Numbered from the stretch's first letter, positions 24,798 through 33,946 are shown. The stretch is DNA of 64,000 bases from Betaproteobacteria bacterium (GCA_016194905.1 JACQAP010000031.1:62001-126000), one strand, 5' to 3'. The notes: generated from the letters alone by a model not told the origin. Program-made: numbers and translations.

Positions 24798-25642
24798 GGT
24801 GCCGCCTCTTTAGTCGGTTCGCCTAATTCCAGAAGAGCCTTTGCGTAGATCTCGTCGTTGACCGAATTGCTGTGCCAGAGGTAAGTGTTCTCGGCGAAGC
24901 TCACGCCCTTGCCCTTGACGGTATGCGCAATAAGGGCTGTCGGGCGATCCGGGTTCAGGGGTAGCGCGTCGAGCGTATCGACCACCTCCCCCATGTCGTG
25001 ACCGTCGATCTCGCGCACTTCCCAGCCGAAAGCGCGCCATTTGTCGGCGAGAGGATCGACGCCGATGACTTCGTTGACCCGACCGCTCTGGCAGATCTTG
25101 TTGCAGTCAATGATGGCGGTGAGGGTCGAAAGCTTGTAATGCGCGGCCGCCATCGCTGCTTCCCAGTTCGAGCCTTCGTGCAATTCGCCATCGCCGATCA
25201 TGACGAAGGTGTGGAATGCCTTCTTCTGGATGCGCGCGCCCAGCGCCATGCCCACCGCCACCGGCAGCCCGTGTCCGAGCGCGCCGGTGCACATCTCCAC
25301 GCCGGCGACCTTGATGTCGGGGTGCATACCGAAGGGAGATTCGAAAGCATAGAACTTGTCGAGGACTGCGTCGTCGATGAAGCCCGCCTGCACCAGCACG
25401 GCGCCAAGCGCGGCGTTGGCGTGTCCCTTGGAGAGTACGAACCGGTCGCGCTCCGGCCAGTCGGGTTCGCTTGATCGTATGTTGAGGCGATGGAAATAGA
25501 GCGCCGCGAGGATGTCGGCCGCCGAGGAAGATCCGCCTATGTGTCCGCCACCGCCGGCGCGAACCGCACGCCAGATGTTACGCCGCACTTGGCGGGCTTG
25601 TTTTTCTAACCGATTGATAAGGGCTCCCCTTGTATCGCTCAT
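24794..25642 (-). CDS. Transketolase-like N-terminal subunit (TPP-binding)
   Basis: A 282-residue protein starting MSDTRGALINRLEKQA at 25642, rather than the open frame extending to 25816. Transketolase features are GGHIGGSSSAADILAALYF, DRFVLSKGHANAALGAVL, GALGHGLPVAVGMALGARI and the TPP/Mg motif MIGDGELHEGSNWEAAMAAA with IDCNKICQSG. Co-translated with the C-terminal subunit. Split transketolases of this kind are found in carbohydrate and aromatic-amino-acid side pathways. It is preceded by about 150 bp of non-coding sequence up to the kinase stop. Confidence 0.9.
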   Translation of the reverse strand: MSDTRGALINRLEKQARQVRRNIWRAVRAGGGGHIGGSSSAADILAALYFHRLNIRSSEPDWPERDRFVLSKGHANAALGAVLVQAGFIDDAVLDKFYAFESPFGMHPDIKVAGVEMCTGALGHGLPVAVGMALGARIQKKAFHTFVMIGDGELHEGSNWEAAMAAAHYKLSTLTAIIDCNKICQSGRVNEVIGVDPLADKWRAFGWEVREIDGHDMGEVVDTLDALPLNPDRPTALIAHTVKGKGVSFAENTYLWHSNSVNDEIYAKALLELGEPTKEAAP

Positions 25643-25790
25643 GATTTTCGCGTGCGGCTTTGCGCCGGACGCCCTCCTGCAGTCATCGTTATCGGTGGAT
25701 GGTAGCGGAACATGCTGGGGGGACGCAAAGAGACAGTCAACCAGGAAACTGCGGACCACGGACGACGTAAATAGGGTGTTGCTGACACCC

Positions 25791-27056
25791 TTATCCCATT
25801 CTTGAAATGCGAACATTCGACAGCGTCAGCCGATCGGCTAGCGTTCGCAGCAGCGCCTTCACGAAGCGTCGCTGGCAGCGATCGCCGAGCGCCTCCAGCT
25901 TATCGAGCGGGAATTCAACGAGCACCGAGTCGACGGTGGTTTCGACCGTCGCCTGGCGAGGGACCGCATGGCCGTGGATGAAGGGCTGTTCGCCGAACCA
26001 TTCCCCCGTCGCGAGCACATTGAGTAGCCGGCCTTGCAGCGTGACCTTCGCTTCGCCGCTCGCGAGCAGGAACAGGCTGTCCCCGGGTTCGCCTTCGCGC
26101 ACCACCGCCGCATAGGACGGCAGTCTCGACCAGGTTCCTGCCCCGACGAACTCCCAGATCTCCGCATCGTCCAGTTCCGCCAGCATCGGCCGGCTTTTGA
26201 GCGCGGTGAATTTTTCGCTGTCGGGAATGGTTTTGTCGTACTTGCTCAACCGGCCCGCCTTGGCGAGGTCGAGCGCGAATTCCGCCCAATTCTCGTAGCG
26301 GTCGCCCGGTCTCTTTTGCAGCGCGCGCATGACGATATCACCGAGCGCGCCCGGCAAGTCGGGGCAAACGCGCGAAAGGGGCTCGGGGTCGGCGGTTACG
26401 AGCCTGTGCAGGACCTGGCCATTGCTTTCGCCGGTGAACGGACGTTGTCCGGCCAGCATCTCGTAGAGCACGACACCGAGCGAAAACATGTCGCTGTGGT
26501 GGGACAGGTCCGCGCCGGTGGCCTGCTCGGGAGAAGCATAGTAAGGCGACCCGGCATCCATGATCTGGGTATGGCTCGCATTGCGGATGAAGGCAACACC
26601 GAAGTCCGAGATTTTCACCTGCATTTCTGCCGTGCGCAGGATGTTTGCGGGCTTGATGTCGCGGTGGATGACATTGTTGCGAAACGCGTAATCGAGTGCA
26701 CCGGAACACTTGAAGCCGATCTCGACCACTTCCGGCACCGACAGAAGGCCGCGCGGGCCGGTGAACTGCGACAGGCTGCCGCCCGGGACGAATTCCGTGA
26801 CGACGTAGCTCATGGTGTCGTCCGAGCAGGCATCCATGATCAGAGCGATATGCGGGTGCCACAAGCGCCCGGCCAGCGCCGCTTCGGTCAGGAATTGCGA
26901 GCGTGCGAAGTTCGAGGCGCCCGCCGACTTTCCCGCTTCATAGAATTTCAGCGCGACATTCCGCCCGGAAAATTCGTCGAGCGCCAGATAAACGGTGCCG
27001 CTGGCGCCGGCGCCGAGTTTTTTCTTGAGAACATATTTGCCGATTCGCGTTTGCAT
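25791..27056 (-). CDS. Serine/threonine kinase fused to a cyclic-nucleotide-binding domain
   Basis: A 421-residue protein (start MQTRIGKYVL). Residues 8-265 are a Hanks-type kinase: GAGASGTVY loop, Lys37 (NVALKF), catalytic HRDIKPAN (Asp133, Asn138), DFG Asp151, then SPEQ and DMFSLGVVLYEMLAG. Residues ~300-410 form a cNMP-binding fold (GEPGDSLFLLASGEAKV, GEWFGEQPFI). There is no transmembrane helix. The cAMP-pocket Arg-Ala signature is only partly preserved (PRQATVET), so ligand binding is plausible but unproven. No phosphatase is adjacent. This is a bacterial analogue of a cyclic-nucleotide-regulated kinase by architecture. Confidence 0.88.
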   Translation of the reverse strand: MQTRIGKYVLKKKLGAGASGTVYLALDEFSGRNVALKFYEAGKSAGASNFARSQFLTEAALAGRLWHPHIALIMDACSDDTMSYVVTEFVPGGSLSQFTGPRGLLSVPEVVEIGFKCSGALDYAFRNNVIHRDIKPANILRTAEMQVKISDFGVAFIRNASHTQIMDAGSPYYASPEQATGADLSHHSDMFSLGVVLYEMLAGQRPFTGESNGQVLHRLVTADPEPLSRVCPDLPGALGDIVMRALQKRPGDRYENWAEFALDLAKAGRLSKYDKTIPDSEKFTALKSRPMLAELDDAEIWEFVGAGTWSRLPSYAAVVREGEPGDSLFLLASGEAKVTLQGRLLNVLATGEWFGEQPFIHGHAVPRQATVETTVDSVLVEFPLDKLEALGDRCQRRFVKALLRTLADRLTLSNVRISRMG

Positions 27057-27239
27057 GCCGCCTGCTTCCGCGGAAGATAAGCCATTGTAGCGCCGCTCCG
27101 AGGCGGGCGTGGGCAGGGCAGGTACGCCGGCATGGGCCATCGGATTGTTCGACCCGTGAAGGCGGAACCCCTGTCACACCCACGCAACGATGCAACTGTA
27201 GGGTGCGCGCGGATTACTCGCAGTGAAAGGTCCCGCCTG

Positions 27240-28829
27240 ATGCGCCTGCTCCTGATCAACCCGAAGTTCCCGGAAAGCTTCTGGAGCTTTACCTGGGCGA
27301 TCGATGAAGTTCTTCCCCGCAAGCGCACGACCTGCCCGCCGCTCGGGCTGGCCACGCTCGCGGCGCTATGCCCGCCCGACTGGGATGTACGTATCGTCGA
27401 CGAGAACGTGGAGGCGGTGCCGCCCGATCCCGACGCCGACATCGTCGGCGTGTGCGGCATGGGCGTGCAATTCCAGCGCCAACGCGAGTTGCTCGCGCAT
27501 TACCGCAGCCGCGGCTATTACACCGTCGCCGGCGGCAGCTTTACCTCCCTTTGCAACGAAAAGTACGCGACCCTGGCCGATACCGTCGTGGCGGGCGAGG
27601 CCGAGTACATCTGGAAAGAGTTCTGCGTGGACTTCCTGTGCGGCGAGCCGAAACCGCTCTATCACGAGACCGGAACCGTCGCGCTTACCGATTCGCCTAC
27701 GCCGCGCTTCGACCTGCTGCGGCTCGATCGCTACTCGAACGCGACGCTCCAGTATTCGCGCGGCTGCCCGTTCCGCTGCGAGTTCTGCGACATCATCGTG
27801 ATGTTCGGGCGCAAGCCGCGCGTGAAGAGCCACGAGCAGATCGGACGCGAGCTGGACGCATTGCGCGCCGCCGGCATGCGCAGCGTGTTCTTTGTCGACG
27901 ACAACCTGATTGGCAACGTTCCCCAGGCGAAGTCGCTGCTGCGCTTCCTCGCCGGCTACCAGAAAGAGCATGACTACGACTTCAGCTTCGGTACGGAGGC
28001 TTCGCTCAACCTGGCGCAGAACCGCGAACTGCTCGAGCTGTTCCGCGAAGCGAACTTCGGCTGGGTGTTCATCGGCATCGAATCGACCGACCCGGAAAGC
28101 CTGAAGGAAACGCTGAAGACGCAGAACCTGGCCGAAGACATCCTCACCTCGATCCGGCGCGTCTACGCCCACGACATCGACGTGCTCGCCGGTTTCATCA
28201 TCGGCTTCGACAACGACACGCTGAAAACCTTCGAGCGCCAATACCAGTTCATCACCGATGCCGGCATCCAGTCGGCCATGATCGGCATGCTGACCGCGAT
28301 GCCGCGCACGCCGCTCTACGAGCGGCTGCGGAAAGAGGGCCGCATCGACGACAGTGAAGACTCCGCCGAAAACACGCGCGGGAGGACCAATGTCGTGCCG
28401 AAGAACATGACGCTGGACGCGATGACCGAGGGCTACCGCGCGCTCTACGTCCGCCTGCTCACCGACGCCGGGATCGCGCACCGGATCCGCAACAAGGTTC
28501 GTTATCTGCGCACGCCAAGCTACCGCAGCGGCTATTGCGCCGCGGATCGGCTGCGCATCGTCGCGCGGCTTGTCTTCAAGGGTATCCTGCCCGGCGGCCT
28601 ATCGCGCACGCTGCACTTCCTGCGCACGCTGCCGGTTTTCGCGCCCGCGCGCATTCCGCTGGTGATTTCAGACTGGATCATCGGCCTGTCGATGCGGGAC
28701 TATGCCGAACGTAACCTGTCGACGGCGCCTCGTATGCCGCACACACTCGCGGCGCCGGAATTCGCGATCGGCGCAACCAACCTGCCCCCCGTACCGCTGG
28801 ATGTCCGCGCCAACGCTCGCGTGCCCTGA
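27240..28829 (+). CDS. Cobalamin-binding radical SAM protein (DUF4070; HpnP-like class)
   Basis: A 529-residue protein. The N-terminal B12-binding domain (LLLINPKFPESFW, PPLGLATLAALCP, DADIVGVCGMGVQF) is followed by a radical SAM domain with the Cx3CxxC cluster motif RGCPFRCEFCD at about 181. The C-terminal DUF4070 region has GFIIGFDNDTLKTFERQ and the PRTPLYERL motif. ATG 27240 matches the family start; the frame is open to 27132. Relatives include the hopanoid C-2 methylase HpnP, but no hopanoid genes are nearby, so methylation of another lipid or metabolite is equally possible. Confidence 0.88.
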   Translation: MRLLLINPKFPESFWSFTWAIDEVLPRKRTTCPPLGLATLAALCPPDWDVRIVDENVEAVPPDPDADIVGVCGMGVQFQRQRELLAHYRSRGYYTVAGGSFTSLCNEKYATLADTVVAGEAEYIWKEFCVDFLCGEPKPLYHETGTVALTDSPTPRFDLLRLDRYSNATLQYSRGCPFRCEFCDIIVMFGRKPRVKSHEQIGRELDALRAAGMRSVFFVDDNLIGNVPQAKSLLRFLAGYQKEHDYDFSFGTEASLNLAQNRELLELFREANFGWVFIGIESTDPESLKETLKTQNLAEDILTSIRRVYAHDIDVLAGFIIGFDNDTLKTFERQYQFITDAGIQSAMIGMLTAMPRTPLYERLRKEGRIDDSEDSAENTRGRTNVVPKNMTLDAMTEGYRALYVRLLTDAGIAHRIRNKVRYLRTPSYRSGYCAADRLRIVARLVFKGILPGGLSRTLHFLRTLPVFAPARIPLVISDWIIGLSMRDYAERNLSTAPRMPHTLAAPEFAIGATNLPPVPLDVRANARVP

Positions 28830-28949
28830 AACAAATCCGCAATGCAGTATTCATAGCCCCGTAAAAGGCCGCGTCTAGTCTTGCGCCGTAGCGGTGGCGC
28901 GGGCGCGCACTCCCGCCCGCGCATCGCATAACTGCATGAGGGTGCATTG

Positions 28950-30059
28950 ATGCTGCACAGACGCTCCTGGCCGTCGTACGTTCCGGATGACCCATTTTCC
29001 CTGCACCCGCTTGCCCGCCTGTCGCAACTTTTCGAAGACCGCCTCAAGACTGTGTTCACCGGACTCGGGCCGGTGCGCTTTTTCGCCGACCCTGCGCCGG
29101 GAGCCGACCCGGCGGAAATCCGCCCGGGGATTCCGGCGTCCCTGCTCAAGGCCGAGGTGGAGGCATTGCCCGCGGACCAGCATCTTGTCACGAGCGGACA
29201 GTTCTCGGTGCACTGCGCACGCGCCGAGCAGTTTCCCTGGTGCCTCCAGGAAATCGGACGGTTGCGCGAGCAGACGTTCCGCGCAGTGGGCGAAGGTACG
29301 GGCAAGGCCTCGGACGTCGATCTGTTCGATGCCTGCTATCTGCATCTGTTCGTATGGGACACGAAGGCGGAGGCAATCGTAGGCGCCTACCGCATGGGGC
29401 TCGCCGACGAAATCGTCGCCCGCTACGGCAAACGCGGCTTGTACACGCAGTCGCTGTTCAAGTACGGCGACCGCGTCCTGCAGGCGATGAACCCGGCGAT
29501 CGAACTGGGGCGATCGTTCGTGCGCGTGGAATACCAGCGCAGCTTCGCCCCCCTCATGCTCCTGTGGCGCGGCATCGGGCAGTTCATCGTGCAGCATCCC
29601 CAATACGCAATGCTGTTCGGAGCGGTCAGCATCAGCAATGACTACGAGCCGGCATCGCGCCGGCTGATCGTCGATTACCTGAGTGCGAATAACATCGAAG
29701 AGAACCTCGCGCGCCATGTGAAGCCACGGCGGCCCTTCCGCAGCCGCAGAGCGGCGGCCTGCGATAGTGCCGAGTTCGCAGCGCTCACCGACATCGAGGA
29801 CGTATCGCGCATGGTCAGGCAGATCGAGCGCGACAGCAAGGGCGTGCCGATTCTGCTCAAGCAATACCTCAAGCTCGGCGGCCGGTTGCTCGCGTTCAGC
29901 GCCGACAAGCAGTTCAACGATGCTCTGGATGGGTTGATCATGGTCGATCTGCGCGCCTCCGATCCGCGCGGCCTCGCCCGCTACATGGGCGAGGAAGGTG
30001 CAGCCGCCTTCCTTTCCCACAACGGTATCGGATCGGGCACCCTGCGCCAGGCTTCCTAG
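28950..30059 (+). CDS. GNAT-type N-acyltransferase (OlsB/'hemolysin'-like)
   Basis: A 369-residue protein. The central part (about 95-260) is a GNAT acyltransferase of the ornithine-lipid/COG3176 type: CLQEIGRLREQTFRAVGEGTG, YLHLFVWD, IVGAYRMGLADEIVAR, ELGRSFVRVEYQRSFAPLML and LLWRGIGQFI. These proteins move long-chain acyl groups from acyl-ACP to an amine. The last ~100 residues resemble the region where a lysophosphatidate-type acyltransferase domain would start. Start ATG 28950 has GAGG upstream. A strong terminator follows. Confidence 0.85.
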   Translation: MLHRRSWPSYVPDDPFSLHPLARLSQLFEDRLKTVFTGLGPVRFFADPAPGADPAEIRPGIPASLLKAEVEALPADQHLVTSGQFSVHCARAEQFPWCLQEIGRLREQTFRAVGEGTGKASDVDLFDACYLHLFVWDTKAEAIVGAYRMGLADEIVARYGKRGLYTQSLFKYGDRVLQAMNPAIELGRSFVRVEYQRSFAPLMLLWRGIGQFIVQHPQYAMLFGAVSISNDYEPASRRLIVDYLSANNIEENLARHVKPRRPFRSRRAAACDSAEFAALTDIEDVSRMVRQIERDSKGVPILLKQYLKLGGRLLAFSADKQFNDALDGLIMVDLRASDPRGLARYMGEEGAAAFLSHNGIGSGTLRQAS

Positions 30060-30116
30060 AAGGCGCCCGGATCGGGCCCGCCGTCGCGACCCGATTGTCC
30101 GGCTGTCGCAAAACAG

Positions 30117-30145
30117 AACGGGCACCGAAAGGTGCCCGTTGGTCA
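30117..30145. terminator. Rho-independent terminator
   Basis: AACGGGCACC-GAAA-GGTGCCCGTT is a perfect 10-bp stem with a GAAA tetraloop, following the acyltransferase gene and facing the small minus-strand gene. Confidence 0.88.
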
Positions 30146-30182
30146 TTTTGCGTGGGAGGACCCGCATCCCCCGTGCGGTCAA

Positions 30183-30458
30183 TTACTTGCCGTGCCCTCG
30201 CTCGACCAGCGACGCCGCCTCGCTGCCCGTGAGCATGAAAGAAGTCGCACCCAGGGCGAAGGGGCGGGACAGAATCTGGCCAATCTGCCTGCGAAGCAGG
30301 TCTTTTGCCGGCGATTTGATCATCACCGAATACATCGGCGGCTTGCCGTGGAGAGGAATGACATCCACCCGAAACGGTACGTTGGTGGTGTCGCCGGCCA
30401 CGTTTGCGATGCTCGTCAGGCAGCTCAGAAGTTCGGATTGAGTCGGATATTCGTTCAT
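30183..30458 (-). CDS. Small hypothetical protein
   Basis: A 91-residue soluble alpha/beta protein (ELLSCLTSIANVAGD, FRVDVIPLHGKPPMYSVMI, SFMLTGSEAASLVERG). It has GC-rich codon use like its neighbours and sits against a terminator on its 3' side. No recognised family. It somewhat recalls the 102-residue protein at 38526-38834 in size and layout (N-terminal helix, a beta-meander, C-terminal helix), but no clear homology was seen. Confidence 0.5.
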   Translation of the reverse strand: MNEYPTQSELLSCLTSIANVAGDTTNVPFRVDVIPLHGKPPMYSVMIKSPAKDLLRRQIGQILSRPFALGATSFMLTGSEAASLVERGHGK

Positions 30459-30688
30459 GGGTCGAGGTTCGAGTAAATGTAACAGCAGCCAGACGCTCGA
30501 CGCGGATGCAGACGATCGTGAGAGGGCTACTACGGTTGCTTGGACATGATACGCCGAGTTTAGTGCGGCGCAGTCAGCGTAGTAGTTGGCCGGATTCCGG
30601 GATGGAAAACCGGGCCGGTTCGGGTGTAGGATGATTCGGGGCTGTTGTCCATGTCCACCAAGCGCCTTTTCCGACGGAGGAGAGTTTC

Positions 30689-30913
30689 ATGGCCAAGAAA
30701 AACGCGGCAGAACCCATTTACAAGATTGTCGAAGTGATCGGCACAAGCACAAAATCCTGGGAAGACGCTGCGATGAACGCGGTGGGGGCTGCGGCAAAGT
30801 CCCTGCGCGACCTGCGCATCGCGGAGGTCGTAAAGATGGACATGAAAGTCGACAAGGGCAAAGTGGTCGCGTATCGCACGCGGGTGCTGCTGTCGTTCAA
30901 GTATGAGAATTGA
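30689..30913 (+). CDS. Dodecin-family flavin-binding protein
   Basis: A 74-residue dodecin, a small protein that forms hollow dodecamers storing flavin or CoA. It shows the typical IYKIVEVIGTSTKSWEDAAM, the helix AVGAAAKSLRDLRIAEVV and the closing VDKGKVVAYRTRVLLSFKYE. GGAGGAG lies just before the ATG. Its last codons overlap the 3' end of a truncated minus-strand gene. Confidence 0.95.
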   Translation: MAKKNAAEPIYKIVEVIGTSTKSWEDAAMNAVGAAAKSLRDLRIAEVVKMDMKVDKGKVVAYRTRVLLSFKYEN

Positions 30914-31028
30914 ATGATTCCGTATCGCCGGGCGGCAGGACTTCGACGAGCCGGTCGGCGAGCGTGCGGGTGGAATGGCGATCCTGCAATTGCCGTGAAC
31001 CCTGATGGTACATCGGAATGCCGGCCAT
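30897..31028 (-). pseudogene. Truncated pyridoxamine-phosphate-oxidase-family gene (N-terminus only)
   Basis: ATG 31028 has a good ribosome-binding site (GGAGAG). The frame reads MAGIPMYHQGSRQLQDRHST then RTLADRLVEVL, closely resembling the N-terminus of PNPOx-like FMN proteins of ~200 residues. After about residue 32 the match ends and the frame closes after 43 codons inside the dodecin 3' end. The FMN-binding barrel is absent, so this is a remnant. Confidence 0.7.
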
Positions 31029-31113
31029 GCGTCTCTCCGATAGGATGAGGACGATGGAGACAGCTTAACCGGTGCCCTGCTCCGGCTGCCATACGCATGT
31101 TGGCGTAGAGTGC

Positions 31114-32436
31114 TTACTGAACGCCCCCGGTACGGGGAACCCGAACCTCGGGCATGAAGAAGCGATAGCCGTTGCGTCCGGCCTTCTTCACCTGATACAT
31201 GGCTGTATCGGCATTGGCCACCAGCGTCTGGACATCCATGCCGTCGCGGGGACAGATACTGATGCCGATACTGCACGAAATTTCCAGATCCTTGCCCTCG
31301 ATGCGAAATGGCCGCGACAGCTCGCCGAGAATCTTGTCGCCGGTCACAGCCGCATCTTCGGCCCTGGAGATCTCGTGCAAGACGATCAGGAACTCGTCGC
31401 CCCCGGTACGTCCGACGGTGTCTTCCTTCCTGATGCTCCTCATGAGCCGCCGGGCCACCGCCCTCAGCAACTCGTCCCCGATCTGGTGTCCGTAGGAATC
31501 GTTGACGGGTTTGAACCTGTCGAGATCCACGAAGAGCAGCCCGAAAGCCCGGCCGGTGCGCCCGACGTGGGCCAGCGCCTGTTGTATGCGATCTTCCAGC
31601 AGCAGGCGGTTGGGTAATCCGGTCAGGTTGTCGTAAAGGGCAATGTTGCGTAGTTGCTCGTTCGCGATCTGCAGCGACACCGCGAGCCTTGCGTTCTTCG
31701 CCGCAAAATGCGCGTCCAGCGAAGAGATGACCAGGGTGACGCTCATGATGCTGACCGTGATGACGCCGATGCCGAGCGCGAGTGCGGAACTGCCGATGCC
31801 CTCGCCCGAACCCGCACCGAGGCAGATGCTGTCGGGCGCGAACTGCGCCGCTGCCATGCCGGTGTAGTGCATGCCCGCGATAGCCAGTCCCATCACGACC
31901 GCGCTGCCGAGCTTGGCCAGGATGGCCAGCGCGGAATATTTCTTTCGCAGCCGGTATGCCATCCACAATGCCACCAGGGAAGCCCCGATCGCGATCAGCA
32001 CGGAAGCGACGAAGAGCAGCGGATCGTAGCGAATGGGCGGAGACATCCGCATGGCGATCATGCCGGTGTAGTGCATGGCACAGATGCCGATGCCCATCAG
32101 CGTCGCGCCCGTCGTCAGATTCGGCGTACTCAGCACCGGCCGGCGCAGGATGAACAGCGCGCCCCCCGAGACGACGATTCCGAAGATCATCGAAATCAGG
32201 GTGACGGGCAGGTCGTAGACGATCTGGATGGGAAGGTGGAATGCCAGCATGGCGATGAAGTGCATCGACCATATGCCGGTTCCCATGGAAAGCGCGCCGC
32301 CGACAAGCCAGACCCAGGATTTTCTCTGGCTGGAGGTGCTGACCCGGCCGGCGAGGTCGAGAGCGGTGTACGAGGCGAGGATGGCCACCGCCACGGACAA
32401 CACCACAAGCTTCAGATCGTAGAAGCCCTCCATCAT
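31114..32436 (-). CDS. MHYT-domain diguanylate cyclase
   Basis: A 440-residue membrane protein. The N-terminal MHYT sensor (about 1-240) has seven hydrophobic helices and the paired motifs WSMHFIAML, CAMHYTGM and GMHYTGM, proposed to bind a metal such as copper and sense O2, CO or NO. A GGDEF domain follows from about 265: YDNLTGLPNRLLLEDR, VDLDRFKPVND and the intact active site GRTGGDEFLIVL. The allosteric RxxD is not obvious. There is no EAL domain. It should make cyclic di-GMP. The start at the ATGATG pair (32436) skips an upstream extension. Confidence 0.92.
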   Translation of the reverse strand: MMEGFYDLKLVVLSVAVAILASYTALDLAGRVSTSSQRKSWVWLVGGALSMGTGIWSMHFIAMLAFHLPIQIVYDLPVTLISMIFGIVVSGGALFILRRPVLSTPNLTTGATLMGIGICAMHYTGMIAMRMSPPIRYDPLLFVASVLIAIGASLVALWMAYRLRKKYSALAILAKLGSAVVMGLAIAGMHYTGMAAAQFAPDSICLGAGSGEGIGSSALALGIGVITVSIMSVTLVISSLDAHFAAKNARLAVSLQIANEQLRNIALYDNLTGLPNRLLLEDRIQQALAHVGRTGRAFGLLFVDLDRFKPVNDSYGHQIGDELLRAVARRLMRSIRKEDTVGRTGGDEFLIVLHEISRAEDAAVTGDKILGELSRPFRIEGKDLEISCSIGISICPRDGMDVQTLVANADTAMYQVKKAGRNGYRFFMPEVRVPRTGGVQ

Positions 32437-32607
32437 TCCGACCCCCGGGAAACGCCGGCTGGCATGCAGAAACTGCCAGCGCAATGACGCGTTCCTGCTA
32501 ACTCGCCTTCAGGTCACCCGAACTTGACCGATGTTCGATATTGACATGAAATGGCATGCGATGATGCGCTACGCAGTAAAACACCAGAGCTTGTCAGGAA
32601 CGGAGCC

Positions 32608-33858
32608 ATGAAACGCGGTAGCTGGATTAACGCCTTTGCAGCCAACGAAAACAGCGCCCAGGGTCTGGCGCCGCAGGCGCGCGAGGAGATCTCCAAGCTC
32701 GACGACGCACTCTATACGCTCTGGAACCTTGGCGACAATGTCGTGATCGCCTGGACGTTCAAGGGCCAGGAGTTGCGCTTTCTTTCGGTCCGCCACTACG
32801 CCATTCCCGAAGCCATTCACGCCGACACGCCACACCGGGAAGGCATGACGGATACCGTGAAGTTCATCAACGGCGTGCTGTCCGGGCCGAAGTTCCTGGT
32901 CCCGGAGATGTTCGACCGGGTGTGCAGCGTCTTCGACGCCAGGCCGGAAATCATCAACGTGAATTTCCGCATCGAGTACGACCTGGACATCGAGCTGATC
33001 AACAGCCTGGTCCGCCGTTACAGCGTGTCCCTGGTACGCGGCCGGGCCGTGGTGCTGCTCGATGCCGTGGAGTTCACGCTGCGATCGCCACTGGACCAGA
33101 TGGCCATGCTCAACAGCCTGGCTTACTCGGTGAATTCCGCCTACGGACAGCTCCTGCAAAAAGATATCAAGATCAATTTCGCCCGAACCACCACCGGCGA
33201 CGGTTTTTACATATGGAACCGGGCGACGACGCCCGAAGCGAACATCGAGTTGTACAAGCTGATGATGATGGTGCTGGCCGACAATGCCGTTGCGCAACGC
33301 AAGGCCCGTAGCTCCTGGGTGCCGAAACTGCGTGCCGCATTCCACATCGGCGAACACTACGAGTTCCATCAGGTCGAGGGCCTGAACCCGACCACCTTCA
33401 GTTACATCGTCGGCCAGGTCACCATCGACCTGTCGCGCATGATCGAGCGTGCATTACCCGGCCAGATTCTGCTCGGTGACTTCCGGATCGAGATAATCGA
33501 AGAAAAGACCTGGCGGAAAATTCGTTACGACACCCTGGACTTCGTCGAGAACACGGCCGCGACCCTCGATCAGTTGCATGGCATGAACATTTCGGGCGGA
33601 AGTATCGATAACATCCGCTGCTACCTCACGGGAACGAGCCTCGGCGCCGGCCGCTACCTGGTCAATCGCTATCACATCGTCGACAAACACGGCACGACCC
33701 GCACCGTCTACAACGCCAAGATCAACATCCATCGCGAAAATGCCGAACCGATTTTCCTCGGCATCCAGAGCGAAGATCTGCAGGCCTTCTCGACCGCCAG
33801 GGTGGAATCGCTGAGCCGCGATGGAGAGCAGACTGGATCGTTCTTCGTAAGGCCGTGA
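32608..33858 (+). CDS. Divergent class III nucleotidyl cyclase-like protein
   Basis: A 416-residue soluble protein; ATG 32608 has AGGAACGGAG upstream, and an in-frame ATG at 32551 lacks one. Residues ~145-293 resemble a class III adenylate/guanylate cyclase homology domain: VVLLDAVEFT with metal-type Asp152, TTGDGFYIWN with second metal-type Asp198, LRAAFHIGEHYEF, and IDLSRMIERALPGQILLGDF equivalent to the NxASRL...GxIL segment. The Asn of the usual NxxxR is replaced (IDLSR). An N-terminal domain of ~140 residues and a C-terminal ~120-residue domain are unrecognised. Cyclase activity is possible, not shown. Confidence 0.65.
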   Translation: MKRGSWINAFAANENSAQGLAPQAREEISKLDDALYTLWNLGDNVVIAWTFKGQELRFLSVRHYAIPEAIHADTPHREGMTDTVKFINGVLSGPKFLVPEMFDRVCSVFDARPEIINVNFRIEYDLDIELINSLVRRYSVSLVRGRAVVLLDAVEFTLRSPLDQMAMLNSLAYSVNSAYGQLLQKDIKINFARTTTGDGFYIWNRATTPEANIELYKLMMMVLADNAVAQRKARSSWVPKLRAAFHIGEHYEFHQVEGLNPTTFSYIVGQVTIDLSRMIERALPGQILLGDFRIEIIEEKTWRKIRYDTLDFVENTAATLDQLHGMNISGGSIDNIRCYLTGTSLGAGRYLVNRYHIVDKHGTTRTVYNAKINIHRENAEPIFLGIQSEDLQAFSTARVESLSRDGEQTGSFFVRP

Positions 33859-33867
33859 CTGAAAATC

Positions 33868-33946
33868 GGTGATTGGCGACAGGCGATTGGTGATTGGTTA
33901 AACCGGAAGCTTCAAGCCAGTCACCAATCATTAGTCACCAGTCACC
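33868..33946. repeat. Large imperfect inverted repeat built from TGATTGG/TGACTGG heptads
   Basis: Arms 33868-33897 and 33917-33946 (30 nt each, about 22 matches) around a 19-nt loop, made of GGTGATTGG-like units. It lies between convergent genes and enters the cytochrome c 3' end; a terminator or repeat-derived role is likely. Confidence 0.8.

Noticed and set aside
23691-24848. 385-residue plus-strand ORF
   Set aside because: Antisense shadow of the transketolase C-terminal subunit gene.
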